From: Jackrogersella multiformis
Taxonomy: Eukaryota > Ascomycota > Sordariomycetes > Xylariales > Hypoxylaceae
Direction of reading: 5' to 3'
DNA: 64,000 nucleotides
Assembly (NCBI GenBank): GCA_902806575.1
Contig: CADCXD010000011.1
Location: 930,001-994,000, forward strand
The translations under genes and the position numbers were made by a program. Every line of letters starts with the position of its first letter. Within the stretch, counting starts at the first letter, position 1. The notes beneath the pieces are model-generated. The model was given only the letters and a program-made list of their open reading frames with translations, was not told where the DNA came from and made no database searches. Positions 13,518-24,592 of this stretch are shown here, one piece after another.

Positions 13518-14722
13518 ACGGCTTCTACGAACACATCCCATCCGGGGACATTGGAAGCGATAAGACAATCGGAGTTATGGAACACGGATTGAAGCGATGG
13601 ATTTTCCGAGAGCAGCGAAAACAGGTGCTGTTATGGGAAACAGCGGGCGTGTCTTGATTAATGAAGTTACCATATATCTATTACGACGAATGGAAGCGTA
13701 CCAAAGGGCGGCGGCAGTTTTGCATTTTTACTGGTTAAGATGGTCTTCACCATCCGGCGAATTACGGCTATTGCATCTCTCGGGCTTCTTGCCTTTTTTA
13801 TTACAACAGGACCTGGCATTGGTCGGAACAGGGACAGCATGAACACTGGCACAGGCATTTCGGGATACTACCTGCATAGGACAAAAAAACGGCGTGGACA
13901 TTTGACACTCGGAACGTTTGAGCATAGGAGTTGATCTTTTTTTCTCTTTTTTTCTAATGTTTTGCTTTCGGTACCGTCACAGACGTTGACAATTATGTAC
14001 CCACTGGCATATGCATCTTATAGTGTACTATAAGACCAACATGGAATGATACTATCCTGACTCTAAAACTGCTGCTTATCTTTTAACTGTGACTGACATG
14101 TGTATATGTATGTATAACTGCATAGGAGGTAGGGAGGTATGCAACACTGGTTGGCTCGTACGCTCATGTATGTCCAGATACTATGACATTACTGTTTATA
14201 AAGGACCTTCAGCTTGGATCGTGCTTGGGCAAAAAATAAAGGACGGCGAGAATGGAGGCAACTTGCCTCTAGGTACAAATCCGCGTGCGTAAGGTGCAGC
14301 GGCGGTCTTGCCTGAGGACTACATGCGTCACGGTACGGACAGACAGGTGCTTAGGAGCACATGCCGGCGTGGGAGGAAAGAAGGAAGGAAGACGCGCGAG
14401 TTGGGGGGTGGAGGGTTTGCACTGCTGATGCAACGTGTTGTACGGGTGTCTGGGTGGTCGAGGCGTTGGTGGTGGTTATGGTGGTGATACTTGGAGTAGC
14501 AACGTTTGTGATGAATCGTTATACACTAGGGCACCTACCTACCTACTGCAGATCTCTACGAATAGACGGGCTAGCTCCCGAGGAGAGGGCAGGAGAGACC
14601 GACACGTGCTCGTATGCCGGATATGAGGTAATAAAGATAGATGGATGTGTAGGTAGGTTGGTAGATCGGTACCTAGGTCTTATGTGTGTGCGCCGAAGTT
14701 ATCACCGAGGTTCGAGGAGGTA

Positions 14723-14753
<31 letters not shown>

Positions 14754-17325
14754 AATATATTACACCTGACATACTTACCTAGATGTAGGTAGATTACACA
14801 AGGGATGTGAGATGATGCCACGAGTGGCGAGATGATAGATCATAAGAGATAGGGTGTGACGAGGACCGAGAGACGGGGAAGGTATACCCTGAGAATCGAC
14901 GCTGGAGTGTGATGCGATGTTGCGTATAACTTCCGTTTGATGAGCTGCTTATGTCCTCATTTATATTACTTTCTATCTAAATACTTAGGAATCTATGCAT
15001 AGGTATTGTTTGCATACACGTATATTAGCGTGTAATTTCTAAGTCCTTCCTATCAGCACCACGAAGCTAGACTTCCAACCCAGGACATGCAATACGCACA
15101 TCTAACGATCAACCACCACTTGGCGAACATCACAGAATACATAGATCCTACTTCCAAGTTATACTGCTTCTCGGCTCTTTTAGGGGGTGGGATTATCTAC
15201 CGGCACCCTAGCTGCTTAGATAGGTAGGTAGGCCGCCTTGCTGCATCCCGTCCCATCTCATCCCATCCATCTCATCACATACCGTGATGTAACCGCGCCC
15301 CTACGAGGGTTCGGTGGCACAGAACCCTTTCGGTGAGAAAGGCGCGAAGGCTTGGCGGCATATCATCCCGTACATTAAGTGCGCCCTACTCCACGCGCGA
15401 GCGTAAGCGCGTCCGTCTTTTTGGGTATTACCTATGATATACCTCCTTCCTATATATCCCCTCGTAAGAGGCGAAGGCCTCGGGGGCCGGCCAATGAGAC
15501 GGGCTACCGCCTCGGTGCGGTGTGCAGCGGTGTGGGCTGGGTTGGGTTCGAGGCGCGTTCGCGTACCTAGCGGTCCAACACCTAACAGCCAACAGCCAAC
15601 AGCGCGGCTACCAGACGTTGCAGATCATGGGGGTGCTGATGTTACCTGCCTACATATGTATGTTGGTATGGATGTATGTAGGTAGGCAGTTACCCCAGGT
15701 CAGCCTTGTCGGGTCGCCTAAGCTCCGGGCATAATAGGGGGGTGGGGGAACGCTGTCCCGGACATCAGGCTCCGTGTTCAACAACGGTCGCAGCCCAATC
15801 GACTCCCCTGCCGTCTCGTATCATACCAAGGCACCTTACCTGTAGAGTCTCATCGGTTCCCAGGACCGGAGCAAAAATAATCAAAAACGTTCCCAGCTCT
15901 CCAACTACCTACACTATCGAGACGCCAAGCCGGCGCAGGCATGTGATGCAAGTTCCGCATGATATGATAATACCTAAATATGATATCTTATAGCCTCGAC
16001 GCCCACCGGTGCGGTTTCGAGTTGGGAGATGTTAGATTTTAGATTTAGGGAGAGCCCGATCGGGCGGCACCTCGTTTGAAGTTTGGGGTTTGGAGCCGGA
16101 GGCCAAGCTGCCCGACTTGCGCCGCAGCTGTCTACCTGGTAGGAGGGAACCTAGGGTAACCCAGCAGCGAACCGTTAGGTAGCTGACTGGTCTACTATGT
16201 AGACGCCATCTGCCAAGAACGGCTAGCGCGCGACGTCAAATGGGCTGCCGAACCGCGCTGTCGGGTCGGCTAGCCTTAGCCGGTAAATAGCTAGTGCATG
16301 GGCCACCTTTAAGACGGGATAAATGCATACATGCATGTACTTACCATACCCCCTCTGATAGGCTCACCGCCATAATTACCACCACTGCCACCACCACTGC
16401 CACCAAAGTTCCCAGCCCGTCAGCGCCCCGAGCGTAACACGGCCCGACATGTCATGTCGTGTAATCGGCCAGCAATCTCGATGCCCTCGCGATTTCGCAC
16501 CCAAAGCAGCCAGCCATACCTAGCTAACTACCACCTAACCCATCTCTTCCTTTCTTTTCCGAGTCGGTCTGTAGCACTCTAACGCCACGCGACTATTGCG
16601 CCAGAGGCCCGGTCCTCGGGAATAAGCGTCGGCGCTGGCCAGATCGGGCGCCTCTGGTTGGACAATCGCTGCTCTGGTCTAGGGATGGTAGGTTCTGTCT
16701 TGGCAAGGCTAAGGTGGTTTGCATCTTTACGAGAGAGCAGGAATAGCCTGTAGTGAGCATTAAATCTACGCTACTGCGCATGTAGCACGTAGGTAGGTAG
16801 GAGGTATCCCCTTGTTCCTGTTGACATAGTTAAGCGGTTGCAGATGATCATCGAGATAGCGGAGATATTTCCAGGTTGAGAGTGTCAGGAACAGGTACAG
16901 CGGCGACGAGGGGGATATTGTACCAGTACAATCATACTTTCGGCTACATGTATCCTTTAGCCGTTATACTTGCCGCGGGTTGTGGTGGTCGTGATGAAGC
17001 CTCAGCCGTGACGCCGTGACATAGGAAACACTTGTTACTGATGACCAGGGTCTGGGGATAGGCCAGGTTGTCTCTTGCAAATAGCCCGAATAGACGGTGC
17101 TAGATTTTCTTTTAGTAATAGCAGCATAGCAACCAATCTAGAAGCTAAGTTTGACTATGCATAGATAATGGTTGATATGACCAAACCGCTTTGTTAAAAA
17201 CCGTAACTGCATGTCATGAACAAAGAACTGGCAATGCATTCTGTGAGTAAAGCATGTTCAATGACGGCAACCATTGGCAAACAATATAGGTACAAAATGG
17301 CTCGGTGTCGCTCTTGGACGTCTCA
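13518..17325. other. 3.8-kb intergenic region
   Basis: No gene can be supported here. The first few hundred bases are probably the 3' UTR of the ELL gene. An (ATT)n microsatellite lies at 14722-14753. Two GC-rich islands (about 15290-15620 and 16000-16280) stand out against AT-richer flanks. They contain short hairpins such as ACGCGC/GCGCGT at 15393-15412. The ORFs on both strands cross repeat motifs and look like chance frames. Confidence 0.5.
14722..14753. repeat. (ATT)n microsatellite
   Basis: About nine to ten uninterrupted ATT units in non-coding sequence. They create a poly-isoleucine run in a chance frame. Confidence 0.9.
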
Positions 17326-18333
17326 ATGGAAATGTTTATTTGCAAATATTTCAATGACATTGTGTCTCGGCATAGAAAGATGGGTAAGCTAAATAGAGAG
17401 ACAAGTACTGGAGAGCCACGGGCAGGCCGTCATCGACAATCAAAATCTCAAGCAGGTGAGACATCCACGTTTCTCCATCCAAACTCGCCTCACGCAGCTA
17501 CGTACAACTTGAACACAACCTCATATTACCCACACCCATGTGGGTATCACGGCAAAACATCCGACGAACACTCTGGGAACTCCGACAGTAGTCGCCGAGT
17601 GGTACGATCAAAGTCTTCCTCCAAGACGGAAGGTCCGAGAGGGGGTCCTCCAGTATCTTCTATTCCCGTAACTCATATCTCTAAAACCAACACAAGCGTC
17701 AGTGCAGAGCTGAGAATCTCGCTTGCGGCAAAACATTTGGCGGACCAGATCAGCGAGAGCAAGAAGTTTTGGGTTGCGTTCCAAGAGAAGTTCGATGACG
17801 AAGTGGCTAGAATCAGGTATTACGCCGACGACGATATCCTTCAGCGGGTATGGCAGAAGAGAATCGAGTATAATAGCAAGTACAAGAACGGGGAGAACCA
17901 AGATGACGAAGAGTTCAGCATTCAACGGATGAAGATAGAAACATGCATAGACCAAATCAACGAAGCTGCGAGAGCATTCGTTCGATCGCGGCCGGCAAAT
18001 GACCGCTCTGATCATGATCCTAGACATCTTGCTCTGGAGAAGATTCGTGGATCCGGAGCCCTCGTTCTCGGTTTGGCTGCAAAATCTGCGCTGAGTAGTA
18101 CTTCATGTGCGAGTCTGGTGGCGGAGGCATCAAATCTTGAGAGGCTTGTCGATACAAAGAGTCCAGACGCAAAAGTACTGCATCGGTTTGATAGGCGAAA
18201 AACCAAGGGATCTGCATCTGAAATGGGAAATGAGCGCGCGACCTCGGCCGAGCCAGTATCTCTGGAAGTGCATGACCTACTCAATCAAGAGATAGTGATC
18301 GAGACAGAGAAGAACGAAGAAGCTTGGATCTGA
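17326..18333 (+). CDS. Unrecognised protein (335 residues), putative
   Basis: A single open frame; I do not recognise the family. I chose the first ATG of the frame at 17326. The frame is open from 17305, but only with a GTG. An alternative start is the Met of MGKLNRETSTGE at 17380. The first third is polar and Ser/Arg/Thr-rich. Residues about 120-225 look helical and charged (SAELRISLAAKHLADQI, KFWVAFQEKFDDEVARIRYY, ACIDQINEAARAFV-like pattern). The end is acidic. No signal peptide, membrane segment or metal-binding motif is visible. Length and compositional regularity argue for a real gene, possibly lineage-specific. Without homologues or transcripts it stays hypothetical. Confidence 0.5.
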   Translation: MEMFICKYFNDIVSRHRKMGKLNRETSTGEPRAGRHRQSKSQAGETSTFLHPNSPHAATYNLNTTSYYPHPCGYHGKTSDEHSGNSDSSRRVVRSKSSSKTEGPRGGPPVSSIPVTHISKTNTSVSAELRISLAAKHLADQISESKKFWVAFQEKFDDEVARIRYYADDDILQRVWQKRIEYNSKYKNGENQDDEEFSIQRMKIETCIDQINEAARAFVRSRPANDRSDHDPRHLALEKIRGSGALVLGLAAKSALSSTSCASLVAEASNLERLVDTKSPDAKVLHRFDRRKTKGSASEMGNERATSAEPVSLEVHDLLNQEIVIETEKNEEAWI

Positions 18334-19540
18334 TCTACTAAGGCATGGCGAGATGCTTAATGTATTCACCGTTGAAACATATCAGGTCCATTGTACGGAT
18401 GTAGTTGTAGTGGTTTCTCGTTGGTTTTATCATGTATCGTTAGCAGTATCCTCAGCCTAGAGGGTATCAGATGTAGGGTTGATATTGGTACAAAACTCAC
18501 CTTAAAGAAAAAAATTGAAGCATCGTCCTCATCAGAGTAATCGGAATCGAATTGTAGGCACCTGCTCCCCCGAAGAGAAACAGGCTTCCCACGCTGCGTA
18601 TCGCACTCAAGTGGTCTCACGCACAATCTTCGCAACGACTCTCCCATAGGAACCTTACTCCCCCGTCTTCTCCTTTCGGATATGCACGAGGCGAAAGGCC
18701 CTGCTTCTCTGATGCCAATATTGCAAACGTGTGAAATCATCACGCAAGACCCTCACGGGCAGACCCGTCAATCCCACACTAGGCGGGCGACTGAAGGTAG
18801 TGATGAAGATTACTCCGAATTTCTCATGAGCGAATAATTCCAGTCTGGACTCTGGAGAGAAAAGAACTGACGAGAAGCAGCTTGCGCGGCTTCTCTGTTT
18901 GTGGCTCAGAAACGCAGCGTTGATGAGGACGATGCTTGAAGAAGGAAAGATTCAGAAAGGAAACCCACCAGTGAATTTTCGACTCATAGGTAAAATTCCC
19001 AGTGTGTTTATCGATAAGGACGTCCAATCAAATTTGCCATATGGGACTCAGTTGCAGCAGATGCAGTAAGTGGTACAATGTACATGTGCTTGGCCCACCT
19101 GGGCACTGTGCCTACCTATTTACCTGTGGCTACCTAGGTTAAATATCTACCTGTGGCTAAGTTAGATGCCGTAGCCAATAGCAGGCACAAACTCTGGGGA
19201 TTTTCAGGGTCCAGAGCGTGGCTTATCCCCTTTTTTTCTTTTTTCTTTACCAAATCAGTTGCCACGTTATCGTACGGCGTGTCTGGCTAGACTATTCCAT
19301 TGTTTAAAGATTCATCACCGATATATAGTATAAATTTTACTCATCTTCCGATTACTATCCTCTAACGCAAATAATCTAGTACGTGATGTTAACTAACAAC
19401 AATCGTAGCATATTCATAATGCCTTTCTTCCCGTGATAAATCTGACCTTTTCTCTCTCTCTCATTTCTGTTTGTGCTCTCTTTCTTTTGCCCTATCATCT
19501 CCTTTAGATATTCCATAGACCATCCCCTTCGCCAGCAAAC
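18334..19540. other. Intergenic region with possible unresolved minus-strand coding fragments
   Basis: Between about 18500 and 18985 the minus strand carries several overlapping, fairly protein-like frames. An example is the one ending in QFDSDYSDEDD before a GTGAGT donor near 18502. They cannot be joined into one convincing gene. A degenerate copy of TACCTAGGTA lies near 19131. The last 150 bases are a CT-rich leader of the next gene. Confidence 0.3.
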
Positions 19541-20658
19541 ATGTCTATCTCCATAGCCGACCTCCCCCAAGTCTGGCAGCAGCCCTCGTCCGAGGAGCTT
19601 CTCGCGTCTCTCAAGCAGCTCAAGGTAAACCCGCCGAAGCGCCCGTGTCTGGCATGGCCACCGAGAGCTCACTCCGGAGTAGGTCGACCCTCCAGTCTGG
19701 AACCCTCGCACCCCTCGCAAGCTCATCTTGGAGACTTGCCAAAATGCCGCCCAGCTTCGCCGCGAGGCTGCCATGTACCTCACTAGCATCATCAAGAGCA
19801 ATCTTGGGTGGATCCAAGACGAGGACGAGAAAGAAGCGCTGTGGGACGAGGCGAGCCGGCGCCTTTCGGAGCGCTGCGGCAGAGCGGCCATGGGCGAGAT
19901 TACGCGGCGGTGGCCGCTCGAGAGCCGGACGGCCTCCGCGTTCGAGCTGATCATCCGGGAGCCTCCCATCACTGGCGACTCCCTCGGTTTCAAAACCTGG
20001 GGGTCTTCGTATCTGCTCGCGCAGTCTCTAGGCAAGATCGCGGAAGAGTCGCTGTCCCATCTGCTCCGGCTGGGATGTCCAAACCAGCAGCTGGATGTTC
20101 TCGAGCTCGGCTCCGGCACAGGGCTCTTAGGAATGGCTGCTGCCGCCATCTGGCAGACGGATGTGGTTTTGACCGACCTCCCGAGCATAGTGCCCAATCT
20201 GGCTTACAACGTCGAGACAAACCGAGCAACCGTCGAGGCCCTAGGAGGGAGAGTTGAGATAGGTGCTTTGACCTGGGGTTCCGACGAAGACAACGCCGAG
20301 CGATTCTTCGTGAAAAATCAGTTCAATGTCAGTCATCCTGGTCTCTTAGAGCGTATTGATGACTAACACCACCTAGATCGTTCTCGCCGCAGACCCCCTA
20401 TATGACGATGACCACCCTGAGCTTCTTTCATCTGCCATACATGCGCACTTGATGGAAGACGAGGAAGCTAGGGCCGTCATAATGGTCCCCCAAAGAGACT
20501 TAGTCACCGCGAGATTAGTGGCAAAGTTTCTGTCGGTCATGGCATCTTCCGGCTTGGTGGCCCTAGAGGAACACACATTGGTCGGCCAAGATGACTGGGA
20601 CGAGGATGGGGAGAATTCAGGAATAGAATGCTGGTGGGCTGTCTTCGGGAGACAGTAA
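19541..20658 (+). CDS. Protein-lysine methyltransferase, Methyltransf_16 family (Efm2/Rrg1-like)
   Basis: This is a cytosolic seven-beta-strand SAM-dependent methyltransferase of the METTL21/FAM86/Efm group, whose yeast members methylate translation elongation factors. Exons are 19541-19624, 19683-20327 and 20377-20658, giving 336 residues. Both introns are about 50-60 bp and keep frame. Motif I is LELGSGTGLLGMAAA (SAM binding). The post-I strand is VVLTDLPSIVPNLAYNV. The family's catalytic-loop motif is ADPLYDDDHPELL (DPLY), and intron 2 falls just before it. The N-terminal helical extension (about 100 residues) is typical of the Efm2-like subgroup. The exact substrate cannot be read from the sequence. 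The gene converges with the next one, which is on the minus strand. Confidence 0.83.
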
Positions 20659-21258
20659 CGTACTCGTACTGCTTTTTCTACCTACCCCTAGTTCTAGAGC
20701 CCCTGCTTTTAGAGTCATAGAAATCCAGATCGTTGATAGATTGCCGATAGACCGGTAGATTAGAACGAGGTTAATTATGCATTATTCCAAGTTCAATATA
20801 GAACACTTCTACGAGATTTATGCAGTCCATAATAGTTTTCATGCCCCATATTCTACATACGCAGCCAGGATAGTATTCACCTTTAACAATAGTCTGATTT
20901 CCATACTAGTAGTACCTAGGTAAATCTACCAGGGGAAGGGTCTCTTAGCATGTATGAGGGCATTTGACATTCAAGTCTTTTTAGACCACTATTATATACA
21001 ATAGGTGATCCAAAAGGCATAACTGCATTTTCTTTCGATGCGTTTCAATGCATGAGGACTCAACTATATCAAGTCCTAGGTACATATGTGTGTATTCTAC
21101 ACCATAATACCATAACACCACCCCCCTATCCCATATCCCATATGGAGTTTTAGGTAACCCACCCAATCCACGCCAAGCCTAGCTCCGACAGCGCAGGTCA
21201 TATAACCCGGGGTCTCATGCCGTCCAGTCCCATGCCGTACCGTCCCGCACCAACCATC
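20659..21258. other. 600-bp convergent 3' region
   Basis: Lies between two genes whose stop codons face each other, so it holds both 3' UTRs and terminators. One exact TACCTAGGTA at 20913-20922. No ORF of note. Confidence 0.6.
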
Positions 21259-22508
21259 CTACACCGTAACCAAGACGCTAGCGTTCCGATACCAGCTGAG
21301 CAGGGGGTTCTCGCCGCTGCGGGTGCGGGTGTCCTCGATGTACGCCCAGCTGCGCATGAAGTGCTCGTGGCTCAGCACGCGCGTCAGCTTGCCGGTGATG
21401 GCGCGGTACACGGCCTCGACGACGCGGAAGTCCGTGGGGAACAGGATGTCGAAGTAGCCCTGGTGCACGAGCGGCGTCGACACCGGCACCATCCGGCGCT
21501 GGAACCGCGTCTGGACCACCGGCGCGTTGAGCCCCCGCACCGCGTCCGGCAGCGTGTGGAAGTCGCTGGTCACCAGCCGGTGCGCCGGGAAGTACTTCTC
21601 CAGGATGTCGAAGAACTGCATCAGCCGCGTGGGGATGTACTCCGGCTCGGAGAGGTTCGGCGCGAAGGGGAGCTGCTTCTTGAGCCAGCGCGCGCCGCGG
21701 CTCGTCGGGTACGGCACGCGGTAGAGACCCGCGGTGGCGGCGTGGCGCACGCGCAGGTACCGCGCCGCTACGGGGTCCAAGATAGGCTCGTAGAATTCGT
21801 AGAAGTCGCCCTGGCCGTCTATGAGCACCGTCCCCTGCAGCGGCTCCTCGGTTTCCAGATCGTAGCGCAGGACGTCGTGCGCGAAGTTGTCGAAGACTTC
21901 CATAGCCAAGAAGAAGCATGGCGAGGGCACGCGCGCGTCCCAGTCGAAGATGGATTTATTAATGATCTCGACCTTGCTCGCGTGACCCCTACTCGCGGCA
22001 CTCGATAGCAGCTGCGAGCTCTGGAGGGCGGCGAGCGAGGACGAGATCTCGATGATCTTGTACTTTGTGCGATCGTAGACGGCGGGTTCGATGTCGCGGA
22101 TGTAATCGAGAATATTGAGCATGAGAGTACCGCGGCCGGCGCCCATCTCGTAGATGATAAGGTCGTGGTAGGGGTAGGTAGTCATGATATAGTTAGACAT
22201 GAGGTAGCGGGCAACGGCCTCGCCATAAAAAGGGCGGAACAACTCTGTGGGAGTATGCCATAGCTGGCGCGTTTCTTCAGGTCGGTTAATCTTAGAGTCC
22301 AGAGCGTTCTCGAACTCGACGTATCGGCGGCCGAGCTCAGCGTTGAAGGCTGGTTCGTCTGGTATGGCATTGAAATCGAAGGGTTCGCCGGGGGTGAATA
22401 TGACGACCTGTTTGGAGAAATAGCCGTAGTGTGGGTTGTACAAGCTATCTAGAGATAGCTAGGTCAGTCTATTAAGCTCTATACCATATGTATCGTATAT
22501 ATATGGCA

Positions 22509-22552
<44 letters not shown>

Positions 22553-22919
22553 TATATGTATATGTAAAAAGCAAACCTTCGATGAAGTCCCGCATGCGCA
22601 TCTTAACCTTCAATGGGCGTTCACTCCTCGATCTCAGGTCATTCGCCGTCACCGTCGGGTAGGCTTTGTACTCGTCTGACATATCCAAGGCGAACAACTC
22701 AGTCCGTTGCTGCCAATGGTTATCCACTTCCGACAGACTCCCCTTCGGCCCCCTCGTCGTATTTCGGGTGGACATGTGCCGCCTCTGGTGGTGGTGTTGG
22801 TGGTGAATTCGTCGGCCATACTGAAGGTAAGACGACAGCGTAGCTAAGTTCCTCCTCGATTGGCAGGCTGGGTGTCTAAAGAGCTGGCGGAATAGTTGGG
22901 TGACGATCGGGGAGTCCAT
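21259..22919 (-). CDS. NDUFAF7/MidA-like mitochondrial protein arginine methyltransferase
   Basis: NDUFAF7 (MidA) is a mitochondrial SAM-dependent methyltransferase that modifies a complex I subunit early in assembly. Exons are 22919-22577 and 22448-21259, giving 510 residues. The intron (22576-22449) joins DFIE to DSLYNPHYGYF, a hallmark of the family. Motif I is IYEMGAGRGTLMLNI (GAGRG). Further conserved blocks are ALDSKINRPEETRQLWHTPTE and the downstream LAMEVFDNFAHDVL. The first 50 residues are rich in Arg, Ser and His without acids (FRQLFRHPACQSRRNLATL), consistent with a mitochondrial presequence. The C-terminal half is very GC-rich. The intron holds a long TA microsatellite. Complex I occurs in Pezizomycotina, which fits the role. 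Confidence 0.87.
22507..22564. repeat. (TA)n microsatellite inside an intron
   Basis: Nearly uninterrupted TA/TG dinucleotides fill about half of the 128-bp intron of the NDUFAF7-like gene. Length variation between strains is likely. Confidence 0.92.
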
Positions 22920-23467
22920 GGTTTGGACTTTTTACTCTGTAGTGGCGGGAGGGAGAGTTGCGTGGCTTACCTACCAGGGAAGCTTTTTTGATGGGCGGCC
23001 GGGTTATTATCGGCTTTACAGGGATAGTTTAAGTTTAGAGGTACAAGTACCTAGGTACATAGGTACCACTTTTACTCAGGCATGGCTGTCCAATAATGTG
23101 GCTTGTAATGCGCATGCAATATCAGTACCTAGGTACCTAGGTAGCAGGTATAGATTGTGAAAGAACGACATCTGTAATTATTTTCGAAGCCAACCTTGAA
23201 CCTACCTAAACTAATACAACGTATAGTTGACCAACTCGATCATGAAACTTTAAGGATAGACATGTTTTCGAGGCCACTATCTAATAACTCTCAACACTTA
23301 GACATCTCTTCATAGTGAAACCCAGGACGCAATACGGCCTCCGCCTTCTGGAAGTCTGGTTGACCTTCACCGTATACAGAGCTACTTATATGATACGGTT
23401 CGTTTAGTTGTCGCAAATATTGCCTTGAATCATTTGTTATACCATAGAATACCAACAGCCTGCTAAT
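22920..23467. other. Intergenic region upstream of the NDUFAF7-like gene
   Basis: Non-coding. Holds exact TACCTAGGTA copies at 23048-23057 and an overlapping pair at 23126-23143. No supportable gene. Confidence 0.5.
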
Positions 23468-23785
23468 TTAGTTTCCTCGGAGGGAGCCGGTCAGGGCAGA
23501 GCGGCCGAGGTAACCACCTGTAAGCAATTAGTCCTACGTTCTTAAAGATTGAACGGCGAAGGTATATAGCACATACCAGTATTGTCAGTGGTGGGGATCT
23601 TAACAATAACGGAACTGCCGTTGACGAGGTCCTCATGGGGCTTGTGGAAGGCCTTCCAAGGCTACTTCTTCTCCGCAGTGGTGGGTAGGTTTTTGGTGCT
23701 GACTTGGCTAAAGAAGTCCTCATTGTTGGTGTTGTTCATTGGGGTAGGCATATTGAAGATTGGAGAGTGTCCTTGTTGTTCTGCG
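23468..23785 (-). pseudogene. Broken small gene with in-frame TAG (unknown family)
   Basis: The minus strand carries two short coding-looking exons, 23785-23577 and 23517-23468. They are separated by a 59-bp GT-AG intron that keeps frame. The first reads through MPTPMNNTNNEDFFSQVS and KNLPTTAEKK, meets a TAG at 23664-23662, then continues in the same frame as PWKAFHKPHEDLVNGSS and VKIPTTDNT. The second exon adds GGYLGRSALTGSLRGN and a stop. A 3' splice site with a CTAAC-type branch precedes 23785, so a 5' exon is missing or unrecognised. The regular codon pattern on both sides of the TAG and the clean intron suggest a once-functional small protein. Alternatives are a sequencing error, or a chance frame. 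I do not know the family. Confidence 0.5.
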
Positions 23786-24592
23786 CTAGGGGTTAGTTAG
23801 TCATAAGATGTCTTAACTTTAATGGTAATAATAATGGTAACGATGATGATGGAGGAGAATAGTAAGAGGAGATGAAACTATCCTTAATATATAATAATTC
23901 CTAGGGTGACAGAGCCCCCGATCTCCTAAATGATGTATAGTCATCGACACTACCCACGTCTTGATACCCGTTAGCCAATATCTTGCCTTGGACAGATAGA
24001 TAAGCAAGAGTTCCCTATCTCTTTGTGGGGGGTTTTTGATGATAAAATGATCATAAACTTGTAGGAACTCGGCATTGTGACGAGGACTTAGTTAGAAGAT
24101 AGAATTCGAAAGGTGTATATAATGCAATGCGAGAATATCGTAGACTGGAAGATTATGGCCAATCCCTTCCTGTCATAGGCGAGGTATATTCCGATGAGAA
24201 TATCAAAGCCTGATGTCGTGATTATTTTATGATATTGATAAAGCTATAGGTTGATGTTGATGTTTAGTAGAGTACATGTAATATTACCGTTTTGACGATG
24301 CGTTGCGAGCGCGTCGGCGTTGGTGTTGCTTCGTACCCCCTCATTTCACACGAACGTATAAAACTATTATCTAGCCTAGTATCACACTCATAGTCCCAGT
24401 ATACCTAGGTACTGTGTAATGGAAATATAGAGGCTGTTTGTCGAGCGATCACTACCTGTGCCATATATATGAGATATATCAAATACGGCCTTTATAATCT
24501 CATAACCCAGTTCCACTTTCTTCAGAAATCCATCCACCCGACAATCTACCAACTCTACTATCTAAATCCTTCCTTTCTCATACTTCAACAAG
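23786..24592. other. Intergenic region
   Basis: No gene seen. One exact TACCTAGGTA at 24402-24411. The last 60 bases are CT/A-rich (CCTTCCTTTCTCATACTTC), typical of a 5' leader for the gene starting at 24593. Confidence 0.5.

Noticed and set aside
14361..14792. 143-codon plus-strand frame
   Set aside because: Runs through the (ATT)n microsatellite (poly-Ile) and TACCTA motifs; composition is that of repeats, not protein.
18366..18985. Possible minus-strand multi-exon gene (QFDSDYSDEDD, LLLVSSFLSRVQTG frames)
   Set aside because: Several overlapping frames look plausible and splice sites can be proposed, but no single model joins them. Kept only as a note in the intergenic entry.
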